Origin: Chitiniphilus purpureus
GTDB taxonomy: Bacteria; Pseudomonadota; Gammaproteobacteria; Burkholderiales; Chitinibacteraceae
Length of the DNA: 64,000 nucleotides
Direction of reading: 5' to 3'
NCBI RefSeq assembly: GCF_025642115.1
Contig: NZ_CP106753.1
Span: 1,883,501-1,947,500, forward strand
Shown here: in pieces, positions 35,374-44,607 of the stretch
Layout of the letters: the number at the start of each line of letters is the position of its first letter
How positions within the stretch are numbered: the first letter of the stretch is position 1
The notes under the pieces: model-generated
What the model saw: only the letters and a program-made list of their open reading frames with translations
The model's database searches: none
What the model was told of the DNA's origin: nothing
Translations under genes and position numbers: made by a program

Positions 35374-36432
35374 ATGCCCAGTGCCATCCGTTTCGCTTTC
35401 ACATCGCCCGCCGCGCAGAAGAGCGCCGCGCCCAGCCAAGCCAAGCCGGACGAAGGGTCGAGCTTCGCCGGCACCCTCGCAAGGGAGCTGGACCAGGGCA
35501 CCGCGCAGGCTGCGCAGCAGCCCGCCGGCGATACTTCTGGCGCAGACGGGCAAGGCGCAGAGCCTGTCCCCACCGAAGCCGCCCTGGATGCCGCGGAAGC
35601 GTGGCTTGCGCTGCTGCAGTTCAACGCCGCATCGCAGCCTGCCGCCGCCCCTGTTCCCTTGCCTGTCGACCCCAATCTTGCTGATGGCGCGACGACGCCC
35701 TTCATCGAGGGCCTGGCAGGGCAGAAACTGCTGCAGACCGCAGCGGGGCAGGATACGGCAGGCACCGCCGCCAAAACCCAGGAAGCCCTGCAGGCCAAGC
35801 AGGCAGAACTTGCCGCCGACGGCAAAGGCTTGCCGCTTTCGGAGTCGCTGCAGCAGGAAGACGCACCCGTTGAGACCGGGTCTGCACCGTTGCCGCAGTT
35901 CCAGCCGGCCGACGCATCCGCGGCAGCCCAATCGCCGCGACAAAGCGAAAGCGCCGCAGCCGCCAAACCGACCCACTACGTACCTGAACCCGTCAATGGC
36001 CCGCGCTGGGGCGATGCAGTGGCGCAGCGGGTGGCGTTGATGCTGGGGCGCCAGGAGCAGCAGATCGAGATGCAGCTCAATCCACCGCACCTGGGTCCGA
36101 TGGAGGTGCGGCTGTCGCTGGCGGCCGACAATGCCACAGTCATCTTTGCCAGCCAGCACGCCAATGTGCGTGAGGCACTCGCGGCGGCGACGCCCAAGCT
36201 CACCGCCTTGCTGGCCGATCAGGGCATCCAGCTGGTCAACGTGCAGGTGGCCTCCGACTCACTGAATCAGCACGCCGGCCAGCAGGCGTCGGCGCAGCAG
36301 CATTCCGGCGGACAACGATCGCAGCAGTTCGGCGTCGCCGTCGCGCAGGATGCCATCCAGGTCGAGCCGTATCTGCTCGACAACGCAATGACCTTGCCGG
36401 TCGCACGTGGCGGTGTAAGCTTCTATGCCTGA
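35374..36432 (+). CDS. fliK: Flagellar hook-length control protein FliK
   Basis: A 352-residue FliK-type protein. The N-terminal two thirds are Ala/Gln/Pro-rich and disordered, and the C-terminal Flg_hook domain (about 215-300) has the conserved pattern MQLNPPHLGPMEVRLSLA. FliK measures the hook and triggers the FlhB switch. Start at MPSAIRFAF chosen by the position downstream of the sigma-54 promoter. First gene of fliK-L-M-N-O-P-Q-R. Confidence 0.9.
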   Translation: MPSAIRFAFTSPAAQKSAAPSQAKPDEGSSFAGTLARELDQGTAQAAQQPAGDTSGADGQGAEPVPTEAALDAAEAWLALLQFNAASQPAAAPVPLPVDPNLADGATTPFIEGLAGQKLLQTAAGQDTAGTAAKTQEALQAKQAELAADGKGLPLSESLQQEDAPVETGSAPLPQFQPADASAAAQSPRQSESAAAAKPTHYVPEPVNGPRWGDAVAQRVALMLGRQEQQIEMQLNPPHLGPMEVRLSLAADNATVIFASQHANVREALAAATPKLTALLADQGIQLVNVQVASDSLNQHAGQQASAQQHSGGQRSQQFGVAVAQDAIQVEPYLLDNAMTLPVARGGVSFYA

Positions 36433-36626
36433 TCTGGGTGCCCATGTTGCCATGCCGCTGCGGGAAACGGGCGGCGACAGGGTTGTACGCGTTGCGGAAT
36501 TACCTGAACAGCCTGGGCTTATTGCTTGTTTTCCTTACATATGTGGGTTATAACCACTTCGCGCGATTGAGCACCGGCCCTGGACAGTAGATCGGGGCGT
36601 TTTTCCATTGCCGAGAAGGTGACTAC

Positions 36627-37166
36627 ATGGCGGAAGCCAAAGCCGCGGAACCCGCACCGAAGGGAAAGAAGACCCTGTTGATCGTGGTGATCATCGCTGT
36701 TGTGGTGTTGTTGCTGGTGGTGGTGCTGGGCGTGGTGGGCTACCTGCTGCTCAAGCCGGCTGCCGAGCCTGCCGCGGATGCCCCTGCGGCCGAGCAGGCC
36801 GACGCGCCCGCGAAGGAAAAGAAGGCGCATAAGAAGAACGATCCCGAGCACCCGCCGGTGTTCGAGAAGCTGCAGACCGTCACCGCGAACCTCAGCAGCG
36901 AGAACGAGGAAGCGGTGGTGCAGACCGATATCGTGCTGGAGCTGGCCGATGCCGAGGTGCAGGCGCAGCTCAAGAACATCATGCCGCGGGTGCAGGCGAG
37001 CGTGATCAAGCTGATCCGTTCCAAGACCCCTGCCGAACTGCGCACAGTGACCGGCACCGACAAACTGGCCGCCGATATCCAGGCGAGCATCGACCATGAG
37101 CTGGGTATCGAAAGCAAGGGAGACGGCGTGGTCTCGGTGAATTTCACTACATTTATCATGCAATAG
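36627..37166 (+). CDS. fliL: Flagellar basal body-associated protein FliL
   Basis: A 179-residue FliL: short cytoplasmic lysine-rich N terminus, one membrane helix (about 14-38), an acidic/Ala-rich linker and the periplasmic FliL domain (about 70-179). FliL rings surround stator units. The 194-base gap from fliK holds no gene; it contains a weak sigma-54-like pattern and a GGTTATAACC palindrome of unknown meaning. Confidence 0.93.
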   Translation: MAEAKAAEPAPKGKKTLLIVVIIAVVVLLLVVVLGVVGYLLLKPAAEPAADAPAAEQADAPAKEKKAHKKNDPEHPPVFEKLQTVTANLSSENEEAVVQTDIVLELADAEVQAQLKNIMPRVQASVIKLIRSKTPAELRTVTGTDKLAADIQASIDHELGIESKGDGVVSVNFTTFIMQ

Positions 37167-37174
37167 GCCGATAA
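37148..37174 (+). promoter_or_regulatory. Possible sigma-28 promoter before fliM
   Basis: TACATTTA, 11 bases, then a perfect GCCGATAA match the FliA promoter layout (TAAA-N15-GCCGATAA) with one mismatch in TAAA. It sits across the fliL stop codon, 30 bases before fliM. It could give FliA-dependent internal transcription; chance occurrence is possible. Confidence 0.4.
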
Positions 37175-37204
37175 CCCGGATAAGGTCGAAGCAAAGCGGT
37201 ATTT

Positions 37205-38218
37205 ATGGCGGACGATATCCTTTCCCAGGAAGAGGTCGACGCGCTGTTGCGCGGGGTGACCGGCGAGGAGGATCAGGGCGAAGAAGAGCTCGATTCCTCC
37301 TCGGTGCGCGCCTATGACATCGGCCGCCAGGAGCGCATCGTGCGTGGGCGCATGCCTACGCTCGAAATCATCAACGAGCGCTTTGCCCGCAACCTGCGTA
37401 TCGCCCTCTTCAATTTCATGCGCCGCAATGCCGAGATCAGCGTGGGTCCGGTGCGGGTGCAGAAGTACAGCGAGTTCATCCGCAATCTGGTGGTGCCCAC
37501 CAATCTCAACCTGATCCACATGAAGCCGCTGCGCGGCACCGGGCTGTTCATCTTCGACCCGGATTTCGTGTTCCTCGTGGTCGACAATCTGTTCGGCTCG
37601 GATGGCCGCTACCATGTGCGCGTGGAAGGGCGGGACTTCACCCCCACCGAGCAGCGCATCATCCACCGCCTCTTGGAGGTGGTGTTCGAGGAATACCAGA
37701 AAGCCTGGAAGCCGGTGTTCGAATGCGAGTTCGGCTATGTGCGTTCCGAGATGAACACCCAGTTTGCCAATATCGCGACGCCGACCGAGGTGGTGGTGTC
37801 CTACACCTTCAAGATCGAGCTTGGCGCCGGTGGCGGCGATTTCCACGTGTGTTTCCCGTATTCGATGATCGAACCGATCCGCGATCTGCTGTACAGCTCG
37901 ATGCAGGCCGATCGCATCGAGGCGGACAATCGCTGGCTCAAGCTGCTGCAAAAGCAGGTGCAGAACGCGGAGGTGGATCTGGTGGCGACGCTGGGCAATA
38001 CCCGGGTGACGCTGGGCGACATCATCAATCTCAAGGTGGGGGATGTAATCTCGCTGGAGATTCCCCAGGCCATCGTGGCCGAAGTGGATGGCGTGCCGGT
38101 GCTGGAGTGCAAGTATGGTATCCTCAACGGCCAATACGCGCTGCGCGTGAACAAGGTACTCAGTTCATCCGAAGCTGGCAGCGCGGACGACGAAGGGCAG
38201 GGAGAGCGACATGGCTGA
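37205..38218 (+). CDS. fliM: Flagellar motor switch protein FliM
   Basis: A 337-residue C-ring protein. The N terminus carries the CheY-P-binding motif (LSQEEVDALLRGV), followed by the middle CheC-like domain (about 45-230) and a C-terminal SpoA domain (about 245-325). It overlaps fliN by eight bases, consistent with coupled synthesis. Confidence 0.96.
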   Translation: MADDILSQEEVDALLRGVTGEEDQGEEELDSSSVRAYDIGRQERIVRGRMPTLEIINERFARNLRIALFNFMRRNAEISVGPVRVQKYSEFIRNLVVPTNLNLIHMKPLRGTGLFIFDPDFVFLVVDNLFGSDGRYHVRVEGRDFTPTEQRIIHRLLEVVFEEYQKAWKPVFECEFGYVRSEMNTQFANIATPTEVVVSYTFKIELGAGGGDFHVCFPYSMIEPIRDLLYSSMQADRIEADNRWLKLLQKQVQNAEVDLVATLGNTRVTLGDIINLKVGDVISLEIPQAIVAEVDGVPVLECKYGILNGQYALRVNKVLSSSEAGSADDEGQGERHG

Positions 38219-38648
38219 GGACACGCCGCAGCAGGACGGCGACGTGATGGACGACTGGGCCGCGGCGCTGGCCGAGCAGGCCCAGGAAGATGCCACCGCC
38301 CACAGCTCCTCGGCGGCGCCGCAGCAGGTGCAGCCGGCGGACATCTTCGAGCGCTTCGACGCCCAGACCCCTGGTGCCGGCGCACCCAACAACATCGACA
38401 TGATCCTCGACATCCCGGTCACGCTGACCGTGGAGCTCGGGCGTACCAAGATCGCCATCCGCAGCCTGCTGCAACTGGCGCAGGGTTCGGTCGTCGAACT
38501 GGATGGCCTTGCCGGCGAGCCGATGGATGTTCTCGTCAACGGCTGCCTGATTGCCCAGGGCGAAGTCGTGGTGGTCAACGACAAGTTCGGCATCCGGCTG
38601 ACCGACATCATCACTCCGGCGGAACGCATCCGCCGCCTCCACAAATAG
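38211..38648 (+). CDS. fliN: Flagellar motor switch protein FliN
   Basis: A 145-residue FliN: acidic, Ala/Gln-rich N terminus and a C-terminal SpoA domain (about 65-140) with the pattern IPVTLTVELGRTKIAIRSLL and VDVLVNGCLIA-like residues. With FliM it forms the lower C-ring. The stop overlaps the GTG start of fliO. Confidence 0.96.
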   Translation: MAEDTPQQDGDVMDDWAAALAEQAQEDATAHSSSAAPQQVQPADIFERFDAQTPGAGAPNNIDMILDIPVTLTVELGRTKIAIRSLLQLAQGSVVELDGLAGEPMDVLVNGCLIAQGEVVVVNDKFGIRLTDIITPAERIRRLHK

Positions 38649-39070
38649 TGTCCATGGCTCGGCCAGCGCGTCCGGCGGCGGCCTGGCTGGCATTGTGCTG
38701 GCCGCTTTACGGTCATGCCGCAGCCCAGGGGCCAGGTCTTGCCCAGTTTGGACAGACGTTGCTGGCCCTGATCCTGGTGCTGGGCCTGATCGTCGTCAGC
38801 GCGGTCCTGCTGCGCCGATTCTCGCTCCTGCCCACTGCAATCGGCGGCCGTCTGCGGGTGGTATCGGGTGTGCTCGTCGGTGGCAAGGAGCGGGTGGTCA
38901 TCGTCGAGGTGGAAGAGACCTGGCTCGTACTCGGGGTGACCGGCCAGACGATCAATCTGCTGCACACGCTGCCACGGCCGGACGATGCGCCGCTGCCACC
39001 GCAACCGGCGGTACCGCTGTTTGCCGAGAAGCTTGCGGCTGTGCTCAAGCGGGGCAGGCCGGGTGCGTAA
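38648..39070 (+). CDS. fliO: Flagellar biosynthetic protein FliO
   Basis: A 140-residue FliO with a signal-like N terminus, one strong membrane helix (about 38-60) and a small cytoplasmic domain ([22 protein letters not shown] region). FliO assists FliP ring assembly. The start is a GTG overlapping the fliN stop by one base; an ATG two codons later is equally possible. It overlaps fliP by eight bases. Confidence 0.88.
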   Translation: MSMARPARPAAAWLALCWPLYGHAAAQGPGLAQFGQTLLALILVLGLIVVSAVLLRRFSLLPTAIGGRLRVVSGVLVGGKERVVIVEVEETWLVLGVTGQTINLLHTLPRPDDAPLPPQPAVPLFAEKLAAVLKRGRPGA

Positions 39071-39809
39071 CGTGAAGTGGTTGTGGCTTGCCATTGCCAT
39101 GGTGGCTGTGCCGACCTGGGCTACGAGTCCGGGTGTGCCGTTCATGACCGCGAGCCAAGGCGCGGGCGGCGCGACGGCGTACAGTCTCACCATCGAGACG
39201 CTGCTGTTCCTGACGGCGCTCACCTTCCTGCCGGCCATGCTCCTGATGATGACGGCGTTCACGCGCATCGTGATCGTGCTGTCGCTGCTGCGGCAGGCCA
39301 TGGGCACGATGCAGACCCCGCCCAACCAGGTCATCGTCGGCCTGTCGTTGTTTCTGACCCTGTTTGTGATGTCGCCGGTATTCGACCGGATCTACAAAGA
39401 GGCGTATCAGCCCTACAGCGCGCAGCAGTTGACCTTCATGCAGGCGGTGGACAAAGGTGCGGTGCCGCTCAAGGATTTCATGCTCAAGCAGACGCGGCAG
39501 AAGGACTTGGCATTCTTCATCGAGCTTTCGGGCGCCGCCCGGCCCAAGGGGCCGGAGGATGTGGGCTTCAGGGTGCTGGTCCCCGCCTTTGTCACGAGTG
39601 AGCTGAAGACCGCGTTCCAGATCGGCTTCATGGTTTTCATCCCGTTCCTGATCATCGATTTCGTGGTGGCAAGCATTCTGATGGCGATGGGGATGATGAT
39701 GGTGTCGCCGGTGATGATCTCGTTGCCGTTCAAGCTGATGCTGTTTGTGCTGGTGGATGGCTGGACGCTGTTGATGGGGTCCTTGGTGCAGAGCTTTTAC
39801 ATAGGGTAG
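39063..39809 (+). CDS. fliP: Flagellar export gate protein FliP
   Basis: A 248-residue FliP with a cleavable signal peptide and four membrane helices; motifs include [19 protein letters not shown] and [14 protein letters not shown]. Start taken as the GTG at 39063; a GTG at 39072 is an alternative and gives nearly the same signal peptide. It forms the export gate with FliQ and FliR. Confidence 0.95.
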   Translation: MRNVKWLWLAIAMVAVPTWATSPGVPFMTASQGAGGATAYSLTIETLLFLTALTFLPAMLLMMTAFTRIVIVLSLLRQAMGTMQTPPNQVIVGLSLFLTLFVMSPVFDRIYKEAYQPYSAQQLTFMQAVDKGAVPLKDFMLKQTRQKDLAFFIELSGAARPKGPEDVGFRVLVPAFVTSELKTAFQIGFMVFIPFLIIDFVVASILMAMGMMMVSPVMISLPFKLMLFVLVDGWTLLMGSLVQSFYIG

Positions 39810-39818
39810 GAGAGGACG

Positions 39819-40088
39819 ATGACGCCCGAAACCGTGGTGACGCTGGTGCAGCGGAGCATGGAGGTGATGGTGCTTGTCGGCGGCCCCATCCTGCTCGTCA
39901 TTCTGGCCACCGGGCTCGTGGTCAGCGTGTTCCAGGCGGCGACCCAGATCAACGAAGCCACGCTGTCGTTCATCCCGAAGCTCCTGGTCGCCTTCCTGGT
40001 GTTTGTCTTGGCCGGCAACTGGATGGTGCAGATCGTGGTCGATTTCACCATCCGGCTGTATCAGAGCATTCCGCAGATGATCGGCTGA
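39819..40088 (+). CDS. fliQ: Flagellar export gate protein FliQ
   Basis: An 89-residue protein with two long membrane helices, the standard FliQ length, with [20 protein letters not shown] in the first. It starts nine bases after fliP and lies directly before fliR. Confidence 0.95.
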   Translation: MTPETVVTLVQRSMEVMVLVGGPILLVILATGLVVSVFQAATQINEATLSFIPKLLVAFLVFVLAGNWMVQIVVDFTIRLYQSIPQMIG

Positions 40089-40109
40089 CCGGCGCGGAGC
40101 GGGCGGGCC

Positions 40110-40904
40110 GTGTTCACCCTCACTCAGGCGCAGATCGACCTGGGCCTGGCACTGTTCTGGTGGCCGTTTCTGCGTCTCCTGGGCTTTATGCTGGTCGATC
40201 CGTTCTATTCCGGGCGGGCAATCGGGATGCAGACCCGGGTTGCGCTGTGCATCCTGCTTGCGGTGCTGGTCGCCCCCTTGTTGCCCCCACCGCCACCATT
40301 TCCGGTGGTGTCGCCGCAGGGCGTACTGATTGCGCTCAACCAGTTGCTGGTGGGTGCGGCGATCGGGTTTTCGGTCCGGCTCTATTTCACGGCCATCGAA
40401 ATGGCCGGCAACATAGCAGGTTTGCAGATGGGCATGGGCTTTGCCATGTTCTACGACCCGCAGAATGCCGCCAATACGCCCGTGGTGGCGCAGTTCTTCA
40501 GCTTCCTCAACATCCTGGTGTTTCTTGCGCTCAACGGCCATCTGATCATGCTGCGGGTACTGGTCGAGAGCTTCACCGCGCTGCCTGTACTGGCGCAGCC
40601 GCTGGCGGGCGATGGCTTTCGCCTGTTGGCCGAGCAGGGCGGGCAGATATTCCGCCTGGGCCTCGTGCTGTCGTTGCCGGTGATCGGGGCGCTGCTGATC
40701 ACCAACCTGGCGATCGGGGTGATGTCGCGTGCCGCGCCCCAGCTGAATGTATTCGCGGTGGGGTTCCCCCTGATGCTGGCCATCGGTTTCGCCGCGCTCT
40801 ACTTCTTACTACCATTCCTGATACCGCATATAGAAGCCTTGCTTGGATATCAGACCAGGCTGATCGAGAGGTTGCTGTCGCTGTTTGCACGTCCGGCCTC
40901 GTGA
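40110..40904 (+). CDS. fliR: Flagellar export gate protein FliR
   Basis: A 264-residue FliR with five or six membrane helices, starting at a GTG ([20 protein letters not shown]). It is the last gene of the fliK-R series; an inverted repeat follows 15 bases after the stop. Confidence 0.94.
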   Translation: MFTLTQAQIDLGLALFWWPFLRLLGFMLVDPFYSGRAIGMQTRVALCILLAVLVAPLLPPPPPFPVVSPQGVLIALNQLLVGAAIGFSVRLYFTAIEMAGNIAGLQMGMGFAMFYDPQNAANTPVVAQFFSFLNILVFLALNGHLIMLRVLVESFTALPVLAQPLAGDGFRLLAEQGGQIFRLGLVLSLPVIGALLITNLAIGVMSRAAPQLNVFAVGFPLMLAIGFAALYFLLPFLIPHIEALLGYQTRLIERLLSLFARPAS

Positions 40905-40919
40905 TCCGGCCGTTTAATT

Positions 40920-40938
40920 CCCGAGTTGTTTACTCGGG
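40920..40938. repeat. Inverted repeat between fliR and folE2
   Basis: CCCGAGT, five bases, ACTCGGG is a perfect 7-bp inverted repeat. It overlaps the -35 element of the possible folE2 promoter, so it may be an operator; without a T-run it is a poor terminator for fliR. Confidence 0.55.
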
Positions 40939-40957
40939 TATTGGGCAAGGTTATACT
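40929..40957 (+). promoter_or_regulatory. Possible sigma-70 promoter of folE2
   Basis: TTTACT and TATACT are spaced by 17 bases, about 65 bases before the chosen folE2 start. The -10 box has one mismatch and the -35 box two. The inverted repeat overlaps its upstream part. Confidence 0.45.
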
Positions 40958-41020
40958 TTGGCCCTCGCCCAACCCACCTTCCAAATTTCCATGGAAGCGA
41001 CGCTTCTGGAGCCCGAATCG

Positions 41021-41824
41021 ATGAATGCACCGCAAGCCCCTTCGTCCCTGGTTGACGTGCAAAGCAGCCCGGATCACCGCAATATCGCGATCAACAAGGT
41101 TGGCATCAAGTCGATCCGCCATCCCGTCCGGGTCGCCGATCGAGCGGATGGCGCCCAGCACACCGTCGCCATGTTCGACATGTATGTGTTCCTGCCCCAG
41201 CATTTCAAAGGGACGCACATGAGCCGCTTTGTCGAGATCCTGCAGGGACATCAGAAGGAGATCTCGGTCGAGTCGTTCGAAACCATCCTGCGGCAGATGT
41301 GCGAGCGCCTGGAGGCGGACGCGGGCTATGTGGAAATGCGCTTTCCGTACTTCATCAACAAGAAGGCGCCGATCTCCGGGGTGGAAAGCCTGCTCGATTA
41401 CGAGGTGAGCCTGATCGGCGAACTCAAGCAGGGGCAGTTCACGCAGCAGATCAAGGTACTGGTCCCGGTGACGAGCCTGTGCCCCTGCTCGAAGAAGATC
41501 TCCCAATATGGCGCGCACAACCAGCGCAGCCATGTGACGATCACCGCCACGCTGGATCGGCATGTGTGGATCGAGGAACTGGTCGCGCTGGTCGAGAGCG
41601 AGGCATCCTGCGAGCTCTACGGCCTGCTCAAGCGGCCGGACGAGAAGTATGTGACCGAGCGCGCCTATGAGAACCCCAAGTTCGTCGAGGATATGGTGCG
41701 CGACGTGGCCGCACGGCTCAATGCCGACGAGCGCATCGTGGCTTATGTGGTGGAATCCGAGAACTTCGAATCCATCCACAACCACTCGGCCTACGCATTG
41801 ATCGAGCACGACAAGCGCGGCTGA
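41021..41824 (+). CDS. folE2: GTP cyclohydrolase FolE2 (type IB)
   Basis: FolE2 converts GTP to 7,8-dihydroneopterin triphosphate, the first step of folate synthesis, using metals other than zinc. The 267-residue product has the family patterns [34 protein letters not shown] with the active-site Cys, and [11 protein letters not shown]. The start at 41021 (MNAPQAP) has GGAG upstream; an in-frame ATG at 40991 lacks a ribosome site. FolE2 is commonly induced by zinc limitation in bacteria; a ZIP transporter lies 1.8 kb away. Confidence 0.95.
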   Translation: MNAPQAPSSLVDVQSSPDHRNIAINKVGIKSIRHPVRVADRADGAQHTVAMFDMYVFLPQHFKGTHMSRFVEILQGHQKEISVESFETILRQMCERLEADAGYVEMRFPYFINKKAPISGVESLLDYEVSLIGELKQGQFTQQIKVLVPVTSLCPCSKKISQYGAHNQRSHVTITATLDRHVWIEELVALVESEASCELYGLLKRPDEKYVTERAYENPKFVEDMVRDVAARLNADERIVAYVVESENFESIHNHSAYALIEHDKRG

Positions 41825-41872
41825 GCCCTGGACCCGGCAAGCATGCATGCGGCGGAGGTTGTGAGGCAGAAT

Positions 41873-41921
41873 CCTCACGCCTCACGCCTCACGCCTCACG
41901 CCTCACGCCTCACGCCTCACG
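41873..41921. repeat. Seven tandem copies of CCTCACG
   Basis: Seven exact, uninterrupted copies of a 7-base unit lie just before a small membrane-protein gene. The upstream sequence TGTGAGG can pair with any unit, so the RNA may fold. The unit resembles the outer arm of the palindrome between infB and rbfA (cacctcacccctcacgc). Copy number may vary by slippage. Confidence 0.9.
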
Positions 41922-41929
41922 CCTTTCCC

Positions 41930-42136
41930 ATGTATATCGTCCTGATCGGTTATCTCTATGTGATCGTCATGCTGGCCGCCGGCACTGGCGATCCGGCCAA
42001 AGGCATCGCGCTGGTGGTCATGCTGGGTTTGCTGCCGACCTGGCTCTGGTTCTGGCTGCGTCGCCAGGGGCAGATCAAGCGCGCCCAGAAGCGTGCCGAG
42101 CAGCAGCAGGCGCAGATCGGGGCCGACGAGCGCTGA
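41930..42136 (+). CDS. Small membrane protein of unknown function
   Basis: A 68-residue protein: two hydrophobic segments (about 2-20 and 27-46) followed by a basic, Gln/Arg-rich tail (RRQGQIKRAQKRAEQQQAQ). Start at MYIVLIGYLYV, since the frame upstream is the CCTCACG repeat. No family recognised with confidence. There is no good ribosome site; the repeat occupies that place. Confidence 0.6.
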   Translation: MYIVLIGYLYVIVMLAAGTGDPAKGIALVVMLGLLPTWLWFWLRRQGQIKRAQKRAEQQQAQIGADER

Positions 42137-42166
42137 TCGTCGCGGCCCGATCCGAGGCTGCTTCCA

Positions 42167-43537
42167 CTAATTCCCGGCGTGCAACGGCAGGCTGCCAAAG
42201 CGCTTGGCGAATTCGGCACCCAGCCTGAGCTGTGGGTTCGAATGCGCGTAGCCCTGCGCCTGTTCGCGCTGGAGGATGGCCTGTTTGGCACTGGCGAAAG
42301 CGGACGGCAGCCGGTGGTCACGGGCCAGCGCATCCATGAAAAGTGCCTTGCCGAAGAAGGTGTATTCCTCGTCGTCCGAACAGCCGAACGAGGTGTGGGT
42401 GGCGTCTGCCGCGGTGACGATGGCCCGGGTCGGACCGGACAGTGGCGCGACAAAGCCGCCCGAGTAGCAGGCCGATACAGCGATCAGCTGCCAGCGTATG
42501 CCCGATGCCTTGAGTTGGGTGGCCAACCACTGCGGGGTGATCGGGGCCAGTTGCAGGTCGGGGTAATCCAGGCTGAGCTCGAAATCACTCGAACCGTGCG
42601 AGGTCAGATAGATCACGAGCAGATCCTCGTCGCGGTTCATCAGTTGCCCGATTTCCTTGATCGTCGCCGCCAGCGTATCGCGGCTGGCCATCGGCGCAGC
42701 TGCGGCCGAGAACGGCGAATTGGCCAGCAGTACCGAGCGTTGCCCCGTACCGTAGCGGGTGTCGAACAGGTGTCGTACCGCGCTCGCCTCGCGCAGGAAC
42801 ACGCGCTGCGCGCCGTGGCCTGCCACGCTGATCAGATAGGTGTCGATCACCCCGCTTTGTCCTGGTGCCAGCCGCTCCAGGGTCTGGCGCAACAGCTCGG
42901 GTTGCTGGAAGAAAAGGGCGGTTTCGGGCAGTGGCAGGTTGGCGCTGGCCACGGCCGTGCCGGTGTTGCCCTGTTCCGGTGCCGCCTGCCACAGGCGCAC
43001 GCCATTGAAATGGAACTGGTAGAACACCGTCGCCCCCACGCACGCCACGCCGACCAGCACCGCACGCGAACGGCCCTGCGGCCAATACTGTCGCACCAGC
43101 GCCAGCGCGAGCCAGGCCAATGGGAAGATGAACAGGCCCCAGCTGTATTGGTAAAACCACTGTGACTGTGGTCCGTCCTGCCACCAGGAGAGCTGCATGA
43201 CGGCGTAGCCCGCGGCGGCCACCGGCGTCAATGCCAGACCCAGTGCTTGCCACATCAGCGGCAGGCGCAGCGCCATGCGATGTTCACGTGGTCCGAAGAG
43301 CTGGCCGAACAGCATCAGATAAAGCAGCGGAAACAGCCAGACAGGCAGCGCCAGTGCATTGAAGCGGCCGGGATAGCCATCCAGCCACATCTCCAGCCCC
43401 ACGGCGCATGCCAGATTCAGCAGGACCAGCCAGATCAGCAGCGGGGTCGAGGCCGGCCAGCTCGGCAGCGGATTGCCGCGCAGGGTCAACGCACGCCAGG
43501 TGAGCGTGAACAGGCTGCGGCGAGGAATGTGGTACAT
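42167..43537 (-). CDS. Membrane-anchored peptidase C13-family (caspase-like) protein
   Basis: A 456-residue protein with about six N-terminal hydrophobic helices (to about residue 185) followed by a C13/legumain-like cysteine peptidase domain. The catalytic dyad is visible as His314 in YLTSHGSSD and Cys357 in VSACYSGGF, with the typical spacing and adjacent hydrophobic strands. The domain would be on the periplasmic side if the helix count is even. It stands alone between convergent and same-strand genes; its substrate is unknown. Confidence 0.8.
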   Translation of the reverse strand: MYHIPRRSLFTLTWRALTLRGNPLPSWPASTPLLIWLVLLNLACAVGLEMWLDGYPGRFNALALPVWLFPLLYLMLFGQLFGPREHRMALRLPLMWQALGLALTPVAAAGYAVMQLSWWQDGPQSQWFYQYSWGLFIFPLAWLALALVRQYWPQGRSRAVLVGVACVGATVFYQFHFNGVRLWQAAPEQGNTGTAVASANLPLPETALFFQQPELLRQTLERLAPGQSGVIDTYLISVAGHGAQRVFLREASAVRHLFDTRYGTGQRSVLLANSPFSAAAAPMASRDTLAATIKEIGQLMNRDEDLLVIYLTSHGSSDFELSLDYPDLQLAPITPQWLATQLKASGIRWQLIAVSACYSGGFVAPLSGPTRAIVTAADATHTSFGCSDDEEYTFFGKALFMDALARDHRLPSAFASAKQAILQREQAQGYAHSNPQLRLGAEFAKRFGSLPLHAGN

Positions 43538-43610
43538 GACGGGGCTCCCGGCAAGATGCCTGCGAGCTTAGCAGTCGCCTATACACCCTGCCAGCCGCGG
43601 CGGACACACC

Positions 43611-44546
43611 TCAATGCGGGACAAAATAGTGTGGCAGCGCGATCAGGATGACCCCGGCCCCGATCAACGCCACCTGCTGCGCGGTATCGGAAAGCCGGGT
43701 ACGGCGATGCAGGCCCGGGATCAGGTCGGCGATGGCCACATAGATCATGCTGGCCGCGCCCAGCGCGAGGATGTACGGCTGTATCGTTTGCACCAGTTGC
43801 AGCGCGTAATACGCGATCAGCCCGCCCGCGAGGGCGGCCAGCGACGACAACAGGTTGAACAACAGCGCCTTGGTCTTGCTGTAGCCCGAATGCAGCAGCA
43901 CGACGAAGTCGCCCACCTCCTGCGGGATTTCATGGGCAATGATCGCCAGCGCGGTTGCAATGCCCACCGTGGTGTCGGCCATGAAGGCGGCGGCGATCAC
44001 CGCGCCATCCAGGAAATTGTGCAAGGTATCGCCGACCATGATCATGGTGCCGGCCGCACGTTGCCGGGCATGGTCGTGCTGGTGATCGCCATGGGCATGG
44101 CCAGCATCGTGATGGGCATGCGCGGCATCGTGCGCTTCGCAATCCCCGTGGTGGCAGTGGCGCCAGATGACGAGCTTCTCCAGCACGAAGAACAACAGGA
44201 TGCCCAGCAGCAGCGTCACTGAAACGGCGCCGACGCTGGCCGTCGGCGTTGGGCGGGGCGCTGTATCGGATAGGGGGTGTCCATGCCCGTCGTCGAGGTG
44301 TCCGACATGCGCCTCGCCCCACGCTGATCCGGATACGGCATGCGCCGCCGGTTCACCGTGATGATGCTCGCCCAGCGCATGGGGCAGCATTTCCAGGAAC
44401 ACCGCGGCGAGCAGGGCGCCGACGGCAAAGCTGACCAACCTTGGCACCCAGTGTGGGCGGGCCAGATAGGCGAAGAAACCGGCTGCGCACACGCTCAGCA
44501 GGCTGCCAAGCAGGCTCGCGGCGATGATCCAGCTCAAGGTGCTCAT
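43611..44546 (-). CDS. ZIP-family metal transporter
   Basis: A 311-residue ZIP transporter with eight predicted helices and a long His-rich loop (about 60-165; HHHGE, HCHHGDCEAHD, HAHHDAGHAHGDHQHDH). Helices IV and V have the metal-binding motifs DTLHNFLDGAVIAAAF and AIIAHEIPQEVGDF. It should import zinc or other divalent metals across the inner membrane. No operator recognised. Confidence 0.92.
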   Translation of the reverse strand: MSTLSWIIAASLLGSLLSVCAAGFFAYLARPHWVPRLVSFAVGALLAAVFLEMLPHALGEHHHGEPAAHAVSGSAWGEAHVGHLDDGHGHPLSDTAPRPTPTASVGAVSVTLLLGILLFFVLEKLVIWRHCHHGDCEAHDAAHAHHDAGHAHGDHQHDHARQRAAGTMIMVGDTLHNFLDGAVIAAAFMADTTVGIATALAIIAHEIPQEVGDFVVLLHSGYSKTKALLFNLLSSLAALAGGLIAYYALQLVQTIQPYILALGAASMIYVAIADLIPGLHRRTRLSDTAQQVALIGAGVILIALPHYFVPH

Positions 44547-44607
44547 GGGCGTCGGGGTTTTGTAGAAAAGGCTGCAAGTATAATGCCACTTGCAACTGGG
44601 TGGCGTA

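Noticed and set aside
36433-36626. Second sigma-54 promoter before fliL
   Set aside because: The GG/GC spacing fits at about 36436-36451, but four other consensus positions fail and it is 175 bases from fliL.
41873-41921. CRISPR array
   Set aside because: The 7-base units are directly adjacent with no spacers.
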